A stretch of DNA of 64,000 nucleotides. It comes from Armatimonadota bacterium (lineage in GTDB: Bacteria > Armatimonadota > Fimbriimonadia > Fimbriimonadales > Fimbriimonadaceae). Shown in pieces: positions 9,516-19,121 of the stretch. The first letter of the stretch is position 1. Every line of letters begins with the position of its first letter. The stretch covers positions 170,588 through 234,587 of the forward strand of contig DAIDHV010000004.1 in NCBI GenBank assembly GCA_027451905.1. The letters are read 5' to 3'. A program made the position numbers and the translations under genes. A model generated the notes under the pieces. It had not been told where the DNA came from. It saw only the letters and a list, made by a program, of their open reading frames with translations, and did not search any database.

Positions 9516-10190
9516 ATGAAAAACGCAATGAAAATCTCATTTGCAGCGACCGCATCGGCAGGGTTAGCGGCATTGATCTTGCTGGCAAATCATACTCAGG
9601 CGAGTCCCATTTCAAACACGGGGCGGGTAGGGATTCATCCGGGCGGAATCGGCCTCAGCCCAGATCCTGTTCACCTGAAACCAAAACCAGGGGACGAACT
9701 TGCCGCCTTTAGTGAAGGCTGTTTTTGGGGTTCGGAAAATACATTTCGGCACGTCAAAGGAGTCGTTGCCACCGCAGTTGGATTTACGGGGGGGAATGTG
9801 CCTCACCCAACTTACGAAGAAGTGTGTACCCACACAACTGGCCACTGTGAAACAACCCTTGTTGAGTTTAATCCTAAAATTGTTAGCTACAAGCAGCTAT
9901 TGTTCGTATTTTGGAACTCCCATGATCCAACCCAAACTGACGGCCAAGGACCAGACCTTGGGAACAACTACCGCTCCGCAATTTGGACCTTCGATAAATC
10001 GGAGTACGATCAAGCGATAAAGTCTCGGACCGCAGAGCAAAAGCAGTTGTCTTCTCCGATCACAACAACCATAATGCCGATCGGCATTTTTTGGATGGCA
10101 GAAAAGTATCACCAGCAGTACGATGAAAAGAACGGTGTAGCCGCTTGTCCAGTCTTTTTACGAAAACCATTGCCAATGAACGGTCACTAA
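9516..10190 (+). CDS. msrA: Peptide methionine-S-sulfoxide reductase, exported form
   Basis: MsrA reduces methionine-S-sulfoxide in proteins. The catalytic motif GCFWG is intact (Cys69), followed by VVATAVGFTGG, HPTYEEVCTHTTGHCE and FWNSHDPTQ. Candidate resolving cysteines are present in THTTGHCE and near the C-terminus (VAACPV). Residues 1-30 form a signal peptide ending around NHTQAS, and a 30-residue linker precedes the domain, so the enzyme probably acts in the periplasm. It is a single gene. The hairpin downstream is oriented mainly for groEL on the other strand. Confidence 0.94.
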   Translation: MKNAMKISFAATASAGLAALILLANHTQASPISNTGRVGIHPGGIGLSPDPVHLKPKPGDELAAFSEGCFWGSENTFRHVKGVVATAVGFTGGNVPHPTYEEVCTHTTGHCETTLVEFNPKIVSYKQLLFVFWNSHDPTQTDGQGPDLGNNYRSAIWTFDKSEYDQAIKSRTAEQKQLSSPITTTIMPIGIFWMAEKYHQQYDEKNGVAACPVFLRKPLPMNGH

Positions 10191-10218
10191 GGCAAGCTGT
10201 TTTTTGTTGCCACGCAAC

Positions 10219-10254
10219 AAAAAAGGGGCGATTTCGGTACTCGAAATCGCCCCC
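10219..10254 (-). terminator. Rho-independent terminator of groES-groEL
   Basis: A 12-base stem (10225-10236 with 10242-10253 or so) around a 5-base loop is followed, on the minus strand, by a run of six T (complement of 10219-10224). It sits 22 bases after the groEL stop. A second small hairpin (10204-10220) lies alongside it toward msrA. Confidence 0.88.
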
Positions 10255-10275
10255 ATCTCATTTTCAGCCTGAGGC

Positions 10276-11871
<1,596 letters not shown>

Positions 11872-12186
11872 TTAACGTGCTCCCGCCATTTCTTTGGCAC
11901 CTTCCAGAACCGCAAGAATGTCTTCGGCTCTTAAAATAATGTAATCTTTGCCCTTAACGGTCACCTCAGTGCCGCTGTATTTGCCGTACAGTACTGTGTC
12001 GCCAACCTTCACGTCAATAGTTGCAATTTTGCCACTATCAAGCCGCTTGCCTGGCCCAACTGCAAGGACATGGCCCTTCTGGGGCTTTTCTTGAGCATTG
12101 TCGGGAAGCAAAATACCGCTTGCAGTTTTTTCTTCTTTAGCGGCAGCTTCAATCACGATCCTATCGTGAAGAGGTTTGAGTTCCAT
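11872..12186 (-). CDS. groS: Co-chaperonin GroES
   Basis: GroES caps the GroEL ring. The 104-residue protein starts [13 protein letters not shown] and has the mobile-loop region [20 protein letters not shown] chose the ATG at 12186 because a GGAAAGGAA ribosome-binding site lies just upstream and it matches family length. The frame is open further up to 12231, but that would add residues unlike the family and would run into the CIRCE operator. First gene of a two-gene operon with groEL. Confidence 0.97.
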   Translation of the reverse strand: MELKPLHDRIVIEAAAKEEKTASGILLPDNAQEKPQKGHVLAVGPGKRLDSGKIATIDVKVGDTVLYGKYSGTEVTVKGKDYIILRAEDILAVLEGAKEMAGAR

Positions 12187-12230
12187 AGTCGTGTTTCCTT
12201 TCCTTTTAGCGATTCTTGAAACCGCTTTCA

Positions 12231-12257
12231 TTAGCAGTGTACCACCGAGAGTGCTAA
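12231..12257 (-). promoter_or_regulatory. CIRCE operator (HrcA-binding site) upstream of groES
   Basis: Read toward groES the site is TTAGCACTC, nine bases, CACTGCTAA. The consensus CIRCE is TTAGCACTC-N9-GAGTGCTAA, so the first arm is perfect and the second differs at two of nine positions. It lies 45 bases before the groES start. HrcA repression relieved by heat shock is expected from the family. The hrcA gene itself is not in this window. Confidence 0.88.
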
Positions 12258-12289
12258 AAAGTTTGCAATCTGAACTTAAAAAATGTGCT

Positions 12290-12598
12290 TCAAATGAATT
12301 CGAAAAGAGAACAAGTCAGATCAACAACTTGATTCACGATAGGGATGCCTTCTTCTTTCAGCCTCTTTGCTTGGGCTTCTGCCAAGGCGGGATCTCGTTT
12401 GGAGAGGGGCAAGTCTCCATTGGCCCCGATCACCCTCCACCAAGGAACATCAGGCGGAGCTTGCGCCATCCATTTGCCAATCATAATGGCGGGGACTCGG
12501 CTGGGCAGAGCGCGTCCTAGTCGGCCATAGGTGGTCACGGAGCCGGCGGGAACAGACCGAACTAGGTTGTAAAGCTCGGTTCTCAGGGAATCTGCCAT
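12290..12598 (-). CDS. Alkyltransferase-like (ATL) MGMT-family DNA-binding protein
   Basis: This 102-residue protein matches only the DNA-binding domain of O6-alkylguanine-DNA alkyltransferases ([16 protein letters not shown], then [12 protein letters not shown]). The alkyl-accepting cysteine of the PCHRV motif is replaced: the sequence reads PWWRV. ATL proteins bind O6-alkylguanine without repairing it and hand the lesion to nucleotide excision repair. An mfd gene lies elsewhere in the window. Start at 12598 gives [13 protein letters not shown]; the open frame extends a little upstream but without family similarity. Confidence 0.88.
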   Translation of the reverse strand: MADSLRTELYNLVRSVPAGSVTTYGRLGRALPSRVPAIMIGKWMAQAPPDVPWWRVIGANGDLPLSKRDPALAEAQAKRLKEEGIPIVNQVVDLTCSLFEFI

Positions 12599-12652
12599 AT
12601 CGCAAGTATGGCAAATATGAAGAGTGGCCCCATTTTGTTGAATGGGATCAAT

Positions 12653-12690
12653 AAAAAAAGCGGCGGCACGGAAACACAACGTACCGCCGC
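12653..12690 (-). terminator. Rho-independent terminator after sepF
   Basis: Minus-strand stem GCGGCGG paired with CCGCCGC (12684-12690 and 12660-12666), extended inward by a short ACG/CGT pairing, and followed by seven T (complement of 12653-12659). It begins 14 bases past the sepF stop. Confidence 0.88.
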
Positions 12691-12703
12691 GAGAGGAGAG
12701 GAG

Positions 12704-13111
12704 CTAGTTACGAAGACTGACCATTCTTGGCGATGCAGGAGCTACCTCTACGTAGCCCTCTTTTGGCACGATCAAATAGATATCCTTGCCAATTTCTTCC
12801 CAGGTTCCGTCCTGGGCATAGTTGACGCCAGCGATAAAATCGACAATTTTCCTTTTTGTCGCATCGTCGGCGCCTGTGAGGTTCAAAATTTGTTGATGTC
12901 CTACTTTGAGTCCATTAGCGGCGGCAAGAGCGTCATCGAAGGCAGTTATGCCTTTGCGAATCGTAACCGTGTAGGAGGCTGTGAATCCTAGATCGTTTCC
13001 GGATGAGACGTTGTAGCCACCGTCCTCGCCATGAGCGTGGTTTTTCGGCTTAAGATAACGACCGATAGACGATAATAGTGCAAAAGGTTTTTCTTGGACT
13101 GCTTCTTCCAT
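12704..13111 (-). CDS. sepF: SepF-like cell division protein
   Basis: SepF anchors FtsZ to the membrane and polymerises at the division site. The C-terminal two thirds match the family core: residues 65-125 carry ALAAANGLKVGHQQILNLTG, then KRKIVDFIAGVNYAQDGTWE and DIYLIVPKEGYVEV. The N-terminus lacks a clear long amphipathic helix, although ALLSSIGRYLK could serve as a short membrane-targeting helix. The gene is alone, with its own terminator, and no ftsZ or other division gene is adjacent. Confidence 0.85.
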   Translation of the reverse strand: MEEAVQEKPFALLSSIGRYLKPKNHAHGEDGGYNVSSGNDLGFTASYTVTIRKGITAFDDALAAANGLKVGHQQILNLTGADDATKRKIVDFIAGVNYAQDGTWEEIGKDIYLIVPKEGYVEVAPASPRMVSLRN

Positions 13112-13442
13112 GATATTTTTCCAAATTTATTTTCAAGCGGATATCATCGCAAGCGGAAACAAGGCTCATCGTGAAACAAGTTTCCGTCTTGTCAATTTAC
13201 AAATTCAAGATTGTTAACCTTTTCCTTTGCAAATTGCGCTTGAAAAGCAATTATAGTCGCCTCCTCGCAAAAATGCTGGGATTGAGACCCAATCCGCAGA
13301 AAAAAGTGAAAAAAATATCGAAAGTCTAGTAAATCTTTTTTATAAAGTAGACGCAATACTACATTACTGTATTGCTGGCCCAAGTCATTCCATGGCCTGA
13401 GTTCTTAATTCTTTCTAGGATTTCTAATTCTTCGTTGTGGCT
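13112..13442. other. AT-rich intergenic region between sepF and upp
   Basis: About 330 bases without a convincing gene. It must hold the sepF promoter and the 3' end of the upp transcript. A TTGACA box on the minus strand (complement near 13190) is a possible -35 element, but I see no matching -10 box at normal spacing. A 63-codon minus-strand frame (13192-13383) has no ribosome-binding site and looks like chance. Confidence 0.5.
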
Positions 13443-14066
13443 TTAGATTTGAGTTCCGTAAAGTCGATCTCCAAAATCTCCAAGTCCTGGTGAGATGTAC
13501 TTTTGAACTGTGAGTTCATCATCAATAGAGGCGGTGACAATGTCAACATCAGGATGCCGCTTTGAAATGAGTTCAACCCCTTCTGGAGCCGACACAATAC
13601 TCAGAAGCTTGATGCGTGTTGCCCTGTTTTCCTTCAAAAGACTTAAGGCATGACAGGCGGATCCTCCGGTTGCTAGCATTGGATCAAGGAGAAACGTAAT
13701 CTTGTTGTGCAAAGAAGGGACTTTGCAGTAGTAGCTGTGAGCAATTGCGGTTTGTTCATCACGCTCTAATCCGATATAGCCTACAGCCACATCTGGAAAA
13801 GCTTCTAAAAAGGCGTCTAGCATCCCCAAGCCAGCCCTCAAAATCGGAACCGCGGCAAGGGAAGCACTTAACATTTTGCACGTTGCAGGTTTTATTGGAG
13901 TTTGCACTTGCACTGGGACGGTGGGCAAATCTTGGGTAGCTTGGATAGCAAGAAGCAAGGAGATGGTTTTGCAGTGACGGCGGAAGGTTTCTGGCGGAGT
14001 AGACCGGTCTCTTAGGTTTCCCAGCACATGACTGGCTAAAGGATGGTCAAGCAAGATCACGCCCAT
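13443..14066 (-). CDS. upp: Uracil phosphoribosyltransferase
   Basis: Upp salvages uracil by joining it to PRPP to form UMP. The PRPP loop reads LLDPMLATGGSA, the uracil-binding end reads PGLGDFGDRLYGT, and VPILRAGLGM is also present. Length is 207 residues, normal for the family. A GAGGGAG ribosome-binding site lies before the ATG. It is divergent from glmU, 78 bases away, so both promoters share that gap. prs, making its substrate PRPP, lies nearby on the other strand. Confidence 0.97.
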   Translation of the reverse strand: MGVILLDHPLASHVLGNLRDRSTPPETFRRHCKTISLLLAIQATQDLPTVPVQVQTPIKPATCKMLSASLAAVPILRAGLGMLDAFLEAFPDVAVGYIGLERDEQTAIAHSYYCKVPSLHNKITFLLDPMLATGGSACHALSLLKENRATRIKLLSIVSAPEGVELISKRHPDVDIVTASIDDELTVQKYISPGLGDFGDRLYGTQI

Positions 14067-14144
14067 TTCTCCCTCTATTTTAGTAGGATTGATGTTCGTC
14101 CTTGTTTGTTAAGAAGAAAACTGCCAAAATAGAAGGGACATTTC

Positions 14145-15602
14145 ATGGCATCCAACCACTTTTGCGGACTTGTACTTGCGGCAGGGAAAGGGACAAGGAT
14201 GAATTCTGGCTTGCCAAAGTGTTTGCATAAGGTTTCTGGAGTCTCAATGGCAGCTCATGCTTTGCGGGCTTTGAAAGGGGCAGGGGCCAGTTCGATGGCG
14301 ATCATTTTGGGTCACGGGGGAGAACTGCTTCAAGCCTCGTTGGAAGAAACCGCACAAATTGTTTGGCAAAAAGAGCAGCTAGGCACGGGCCACGCTGTGA
14401 TGCAGTCCAAGAAGTTTTTAGAGTCCTGCCAAGGTCCGGTTGTGATATTGCCCGGAGACGCCCCTTTAATCGAAAGTGAATCGGTGCGCACTCTTGTTCA
14501 GGCACATAGGGATGCCAAAGCTACGGCAACGGTGGCTTGTGTTAGCCTTTCTGATCCTACTGGCTACGGAAGAATCGTCAGGGGCGCGAACGGTGAGTTT
14601 CAGAAAATCATAGAAGAAAAAGATGCCTCGGCCGAAGTCAGGGCCATTTCGGAAGTTGGAGTCAGCGTTTACTGCTTCGAGCCAACTGCCTTATTAGAAT
14701 ATCTGCCAAAGCTCAAAAACAATAATTCTCAAAGTGAGTATTACTTGGTTGACGTTTTGTCTATGATCCTTGCTGGCAAGGGCATGGTTCACGTCCATAA
14801 CTTTGCCAATAGCGAGGAGTTTGAAGGAGTCAACGATCGCTGGCAGCTGGCATTAGCTCAGTCAAAAATGAATACGCGAATCCTGAAAAGGTTGGCAGGA
14901 ACTGGAGTCACTTTAGTCAATTGGCAGACCATCAGCGTTGATGCAGACTGCGAGGTCAGCCCAGATGTAACCCTTTTCGAGGGAACAAGTTTAAAAGGGA
15001 AGACGAAATTGGGTTCAGGCTGCAAAATTGGACCCTACAGCCTTGTTCAAGACTCAAACATTGGTGAAAATTGCAAGATCGTGATGAGCCACTTGGTGAA
15101 CTGCAAAGTCGCGGATCGGGTTGCAGTTGGGCCGTTCGCTAATGTGCGCCCTCACTCGGATATTAGTTCGGACTGCAAGATTGGTAACTTTGTCGAGATC
15201 AAAAACGCCCAACTATCCAGCCACGTTTCCGCGTCTCATCTATCCTACATTGGGGATGCTGAAATAGGTGAAAACACCAATATAGGTGCGGGCACAATCT
15301 TTTGTAACTATAATGGATTCAGTAAGAATCGTGTTTCGGTGGGAAAGGAAGTCTTTGTAGGTTCCAACAGTACATTGGTCGCACCTATTACCATCGGAGA
15401 AGGAGCAATGGTAGCGGCGGGAAGCGTCGTGACGGTGGACGTTCCCGGGCAAGCGGCTGCCTTTGGGCGCGCGAGAACGGAAATAAAAGCTGGTTGGGCA
15501 ACAGAATGGCGACAACGGATGAGAGAGCGAAAAGAGGAAGCACGGCGGCAATCGGAGGAAGTAACCACCGAAACAACTCCTATGAGGAAGTCATGGGATT
15601 GA
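14145..15602 (+). CDS. glmU: Bifunctional GlmU (GlcNAc-1-P uridyltransferase / GlcN-1-P acetyltransferase)
   Basis: GlmU makes UDP-N-acetylglucosamine for peptidoglycan and lipopolysaccharide. The N-terminal pyrophosphorylase domain starts LVLAAGKGTRMNSGLPK and has the GTGHAV and PGDAPLIE motifs. From about residue 265 a left-handed beta-helix of hexapeptide repeats carries the acetyltransferase, including NFVEIKNAQL and SYIGDAEIGENTNIGAGTI. The 485-residue length is normal, with a charged Arg/Glu-rich tail. The stop overlaps the prs start by ten bases, implying translational coupling. Confidence 0.97.
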   Translation: MASNHFCGLVLAAGKGTRMNSGLPKCLHKVSGVSMAAHALRALKGAGASSMAIILGHGGELLQASLEETAQIVWQKEQLGTGHAVMQSKKFLESCQGPVVILPGDAPLIESESVRTLVQAHRDAKATATVACVSLSDPTGYGRIVRGANGEFQKIIEEKDASAEVRAISEVGVSVYCFEPTALLEYLPKLKNNNSQSEYYLVDVLSMILAGKGMVHVHNFANSEEFEGVNDRWQLALAQSKMNTRILKRLAGTGVTLVNWQTISVDADCEVSPDVTLFEGTSLKGKTKLGSGCKIGPYSLVQDSNIGENCKIVMSHLVNCKVADRVAVGPFANVRPHSDISSDCKIGNFVEIKNAQLSSHVSASHLSYIGDAEIGENTNIGAGTIFCNYNGFSKNRVSVGKEVFVGSNSTLVAPITIGEGAMVAAGSVVTVDVPGQAAAFGRARTEIKAGWATEWRQRMRERKEEARRQSEEVTTETTPMRKSWD

Positions 15603-16543
15603 AACTATTTTGCGGAAACGCTCACCCCGAACTTGCTTATCGAGTGGCTGACCATCTTGGGATTGAAGTTGGCGCCATGACCAGCACCAAGTTTGCCGAC
15701 GGTGAAATCCGCCTCATGGTCGAAGAAAGCGCACGAGGAAACGAAGTCTACTTACTTCAATCAACCTGTGCACCGGTTAATGACAACTGCATGGAGTTGT
15801 TTATCATGCTAGATGCGTTTCGAAGGGCTTCGGCAAGAAGGATTACGGTGGTCATGCCTTACTACGGTTATGCACGGCAAGACAAAAAAGTAAAGCCCCG
15901 CGAGCCAATCACGGCGAAAATGGTCGCGGGATTTATAGAGAAGTCTGGCGCCGACCGTGTTGTAGCGGTCGATCTTCACGCCGAGCAAATCCAAGGGTTT
16001 TTTGATATTCCGGTTGACCATCTTTATGGGTTTCCAATTATCGGCAGACACCTCGTCGAACGCGGGTTTAGGAATCGAGATGACGTTGTAGTGGTAAGTC
16101 CAGACGTTGCTGGTGTCAGCAGGGCAAGCAAACTGGCTGAAATGTTGGGGGTGCCTTTTATCGTCATTGCGAAGCGGCGCCCGATGCCGAACCAAGTTGA
16201 AATTTTAGAAATTGTTGGTGATTTTAGGAACAAGACCTGCGTTATGATTGACGACATGATTGACACTGGTGGGTCCATCATCAACGGTGCTCAGGCCTTG
16301 ATTGATCGGGGTGCCAAAGAGGTCATTGCCACTTGCAGCCACCCTGTTTTTTCCAACAATGCGGCCCAAAGGCTGCAAGAAAGCTTTATTAAAGAAATCA
16401 TCTGCTTAGACACCATTCCGCTTCAGGAATCTCAAATTATTCCAAAACTAACCATTTTGCCTTCTGCACCTTTGATTGCGGAAGCCATCAGCAGAATCCA
16501 CCGGAATGAATCGGTGAGTTCGCTATTTTCAGATTGGCGTTAA
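15593..16543 (+). CDS. prs: Ribose-phosphate pyrophosphokinase
   Basis: Prs makes PRPP from ribose-5-phosphate and ATP for nucleotide, NAD, histidine and tryptophan synthesis. The 316-residue protein has the family blocks MPYYGYARQDKK, VVAVDLHAEQIQGFF and the PRPP loop VMIDDMIDTGGSI. I chose the ATG at 15593 because GAGGAAG lies just before it and the protein begins LKLFCGNAHPEL as expected. The frame is open further upstream within glmU, but that part is unlike the family. glmU-prs is a common bacterial gene pair. Confidence 0.97.
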   Translation: MGLKLFCGNAHPELAYRVADHLGIEVGAMTSTKFADGEIRLMVEESARGNEVYLLQSTCAPVNDNCMELFIMLDAFRRASARRITVVMPYYGYARQDKKVKPREPITAKMVAGFIEKSGADRVVAVDLHAEQIQGFFDIPVDHLYGFPIIGRHLVERGFRNRDDVVVVSPDVAGVSRASKLAEMLGVPFIVIAKRRPMPNQVEILEIVGDFRNKTCVMIDDMIDTGGSIINGAQALIDRGAKEVIATCSHPVFSNNAAQRLQESFIKEIICLDTIPLQESQIIPKLTILPSAPLIAEAISRIHRNESVSSLFSDWR

Positions 16544-16561
16544 TTCAATCAGCAACCGGGC

Positions 16562-16981
16562 ATGACTATTCAGTGGAATCTCAGACCGAGCCAGTTGAAT
16601 CCAGCCAAAGGCTGGGTTATAGGTTTAGTGGGGATTTGTGCATTTTGCCTCGGGACGTTTGCCTTCGGTGGCTTGGCAATGGGAGCCGCAGGGGCGGCAA
16701 TAGTCTTTGGCAGTTGCGCCGAGTACTGGCTAGGAACCAAATACCAAGTGGACTCCAAAGGTGCCAGAAGGCAGGTCGGAGTCAGCGTGACAGAAATGAC
16801 GTGGGATAAGGTGAAGCGCATCGAAGTTAAACCCAATGGGGTCTTGATTTCACCCCTGACTAAGGATTCAACCCTTGGTCCATTTCGAGGCGTTTTCTTG
16901 CAGTTTGGCAAGGAAAATCGTGATCAGATTCTTGAAGCTATTCGATCGTTTGGGGGTGACTATGTTCAAGGAATGGTATGA
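16562..16981 (+). CDS. Membrane protein with PH-like tail, first gene of membrane operon
   Basis: 139 residues. Two hydrophobic segments (about 18-37 and 39-57) are followed by a soluble half with beta-strand character (WLGTKYQVDSKGARRQ, VTEMTWDKVKRIEV, FRGVFLQFG, then a final helix). That layout resembles YcxB- or bacterial PH-like membrane proteins, but I cannot confirm the family. It starts 18 bases after prs and its end overlaps the next gene by 20 bases, so it is part of the operon running to 20842. Confidence 0.75.
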   Translation: MTIQWNLRPSQLNPAKGWVIGLVGICAFCLGTFAFGGLAMGAAGAAIVFGSCAEYWLGTKYQVDSKGARRQVGVSVTEMTWDKVKRIEVKPNGVLISPLTKDSTLGPFRGVFLQFGKENRDQILEAIRSFGGDYVQGMV

Positions 16982-17270
16982 GCCTATGGCGGAAGAAGAA
17001 AGAGACGCCCTTTTAGAAAAACTTGCCAACATCATCATTAAGCGCAAACTAGAAGCGCCCGCGGTACTTTTCTTAGAGAGCCATCGTCCCCTTTCTTTTA
17101 TAGGATCGCAAGCCGGAATTGCATTTTCTCCCTTTCTCGTGCCCTTTTTGGGCTATGACAACGTCAAAGACTATACGCGTTTGATGCAAGACAGAACTAA
17201 CATTGACCGATTGATAGATTTGATTGCCGCGCCGGAGCCCAAAACAACTGTCCAAAAGGAGCTGGGCTAA
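16962..17270 (+). CDS. Small conserved protein of unknown function, 102 aa
   Basis: The start at 16962 (MFKEWYEPMAEEERDALL) follows a GGGGGTGA ribosome-binding site and overlaps the preceding gene by 20 bases. The N-terminal half is helical and charged. The middle, KLEAPAVLFLESHRPLSFIGSQ then AFSPFLVPFLGYDNV, is moderately hydrophobic and could be peripheral to a membrane. The tail is helical. I recall similar short proteins beside membrane genes in Chloroflexi and Armatimonadota, but no function. Operon position suggests a soluble or peripheral subunit of the membrane system that follows. Confidence 0.78.
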   Translation: MFKEWYEPMAEEERDALLEKLANIIIKRKLEAPAVLFLESHRPLSFIGSQAGIAFSPFLVPFLGYDNVKDYTRLMQDRTNIDRLIDLIAAPEPKTTVQKELG

Positions 17271-17273
17271 CCG

Positions 17274-18245
17274 TTGAACATTCTCATTGCAGCTGATTGG
17301 GGAAACCAGTACACCGATACAGGTTGGTTTGGAATTTTTGTGACCCTGACCGTGTGCACGTTTATCTTGGTTAACATATTTAGGTCTAACCAGCGGACCG
17401 CAAAAGGAGGCCAGCTCTATGTTCGCAGAATCCAGGGCCTCAATGCGATTGATGAGGCGGTTGGAAGAGCGACCGAAATGGGGCGTCCGATCTTAATGAT
17501 CCCCGGCATTTCAAGCTTAGGGCCGGTGGTTGTTCAAGCCCTTAACATTTTTAGCTACATCACAAGGATTGCAGGCAAGTTTGCAACTCCCATTTTGCTA
17601 TGCTGTGCGGATGCGGCAACGTACACGGTTGCCCAAGAAACAATCCGCGACGTGTATCAAACCGAGGGCATTGGTGACAAATTTGATCAGGACTCGGTTC
17701 GATTTATTTCAGACCGTCAGTTTGCATTTGCGGCAGGAGTCTCGGGACTGATCCTTAGGGATCAAGTGGCGGCAGCATTTTTCATGGGCGATTTCTATGC
17801 CGAGTCCTTAATTTTTGCGGAAACTGCCAATAGTGTCGGTGCAATTCAAATTGCCAGCTCCACTCAAACAACACAGACCCCATTTTTTATTGCCTCGTGT
17901 GACTACGTTTTGATTGGGGATGAGTTTTATGCGGCAAGTGCCTACCTAACGCGTCAGCCAGTGCTAACCGGCAGCTTAGTTGGTCAAGATTGGAGCAAAA
18001 TTATGGTTGCCTTGCTGGTGATATGTGGTGCCCTGTGGACCAGTTTCGACCTTGGAATCTTTCATCGGAACAAAACTTCAATTGTCAAAAAAGATTCACA
18101 ATGGCAAATTCTGCCCGCTCCTCGGCGGGTTAAAGACTCGGATACGTTCATGAGCCATCTCTTCAACCCGCAAAGTGACCCTGCCCTTCAAAACACCATT
18201 CACAGAGAGACTCTTCCTTCATTAACTACGGAGAGTGGACAATGA
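17274..18245 (+). CDS. DUF6754-type membrane protein
   Basis: 323 residues, TTG start three bases after the preceding stop. A membrane segment lies at about 17-37, a long alpha/beta soluble domain at about 45-240 (QGLNAIDEAVGRATEMGRPI is its most characteristic run), and a second membrane segment at about 245-262, with a polar tail. This matches what I know as DUF6754, a family without assigned function. The soluble domain looks Rossmann-like and contains small-residue turns that could bind a ligand. The next gene overlaps by four bases (ATGA). Confidence 0.8.
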   Translation: MNILIAADWGNQYTDTGWFGIFVTLTVCTFILVNIFRSNQRTAKGGQLYVRRIQGLNAIDEAVGRATEMGRPILMIPGISSLGPVVVQALNIFSYITRIAGKFATPILLCCADAATYTVAQETIRDVYQTEGIGDKFDQDSVRFISDRQFAFAAGVSGLILRDQVAAAFFMGDFYAESLIFAETANSVGAIQIASSTQTTQTPFFIASCDYVLIGDEFYAASAYLTRQPVLTGSLVGQDWSKIMVALLVICGALWTSFDLGIFHRNKTSIVKKDSQWQILPAPRRVKDSDTFMSHLFNPQSDPALQNTIHRETLPSLTTESGQ

Positions 18246-19120
18246 TTTTAGCCAGCTTTTGGGTGAATCAGAGCGGATCGATTTGGCTCTTCGTCAAGCT
18301 TATCCTTGCCTTCATTGTGCCTCTTGCTATCTTTTATGGGATTAAAGATGCTAGCCCGGGGGTGAGGCGAGCCATCATTGGGGCAACTTTCTTTTTAACC
18401 GGCCTAGTTTATGTTTTGTACTTGATTTGGCCCAAGCCGATCCACAGACAGCCGAATGAAATCCCGCAAAACTTTAGTGAAAGTGTAGGGTTCTTTGTTT
18501 CCGATACAGTGCCAGTTGCAGCCGATGTTGCCAATATCGTTGCCACGTTCTTGCTGGGCCTCGGCGTCTTTTCCGTCATCAAAATTCACAGTGAAAAACT
18601 GGCTCGGCGCCACCGAGATTGGCCTTTCAGCCTCGTTTTGATTGGATCTATGTTGCTGATGGTGATTTTTGGATATTGGAACTATTATCTAAAAAACTAC
18701 ACTCCGGCAGGGCCGTCTTTGGGCAATCCAGCCAACTGGACTTTTCCAAGTTTTGCAGAAGATTTTCTGTTCAATGGGCTATATCAGCAAATGGAAGCGG
18801 CAATGTTCTCTTTAATTGCCTTTTTCATCCTCTCAGCTGCTTACAGGGCGTTTAGAATAAGATCCATTGAAGCCACCGTTCTGCTAGGAACAGCCCTGCT
18901 CTTGGTTTTAAGAACAATGACGGTTGTGTCGCAATTGTGGGCAGATGCTCCTTTCGTGCGCGATCACCCCAACATGCAGCTAGAAAGTATTGCAAAGTGG
19001 CTTCCTAACACCTTTCAAAGTTCTTCAATTAGGGGTGTAGATTTTGGAGTAGGTATTGGACTGCTTGCCATGGCATTGCGATTGTGGCTCAGCTTAGAAA
19101 AGCAGGGGCAGGGAGCTTAA
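18242..19120 (+). CDS. Polytopic membrane protein of the DUF6754-type operon
   Basis: 292 residues with about seven hydrophobic segments, near residues 14-34, 42-62, 95-112, 128-148, 182-202, 208-228 and 268-285. Extramembrane loops are short, the longest being around 148-180 and 230-262. I recognise no transport or enzyme motif. The ATGA overlap with the previous gene and the one-base gap to the next imply a coupled operon. It could be the membrane core holding its partners, each of which has one or more membrane anchors. Confidence 0.8.
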   Translation: MILASFWVNQSGSIWLFVKLILAFIVPLAIFYGIKDASPGVRRAIIGATFFLTGLVYVLYLIWPKPIHRQPNEIPQNFSESVGFFVSDTVPVAADVANIVATFLLGLGVFSVIKIHSEKLARRHRDWPFSLVLIGSMLLMVIFGYWNYYLKNYTPAGPSLGNPANWTFPSFAEDFLFNGLYQQMEAAMFSLIAFFILSAAYRAFRIRSIEATVLLGTALLLVLRTMTVVSQLWADAPFVRDHPNMQLESIAKWLPNTFQSSSIRGVDFGVGIGLLAMALRLWLSLEKQGQGA

Positions 19121-19121
19121 A

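Noticed and set aside
13192..13383. 63-codon minus-strand frame between sepF and upp
   Set aside because: No ribosome-binding site, very AT-rich, and no recognisable pattern in the product.
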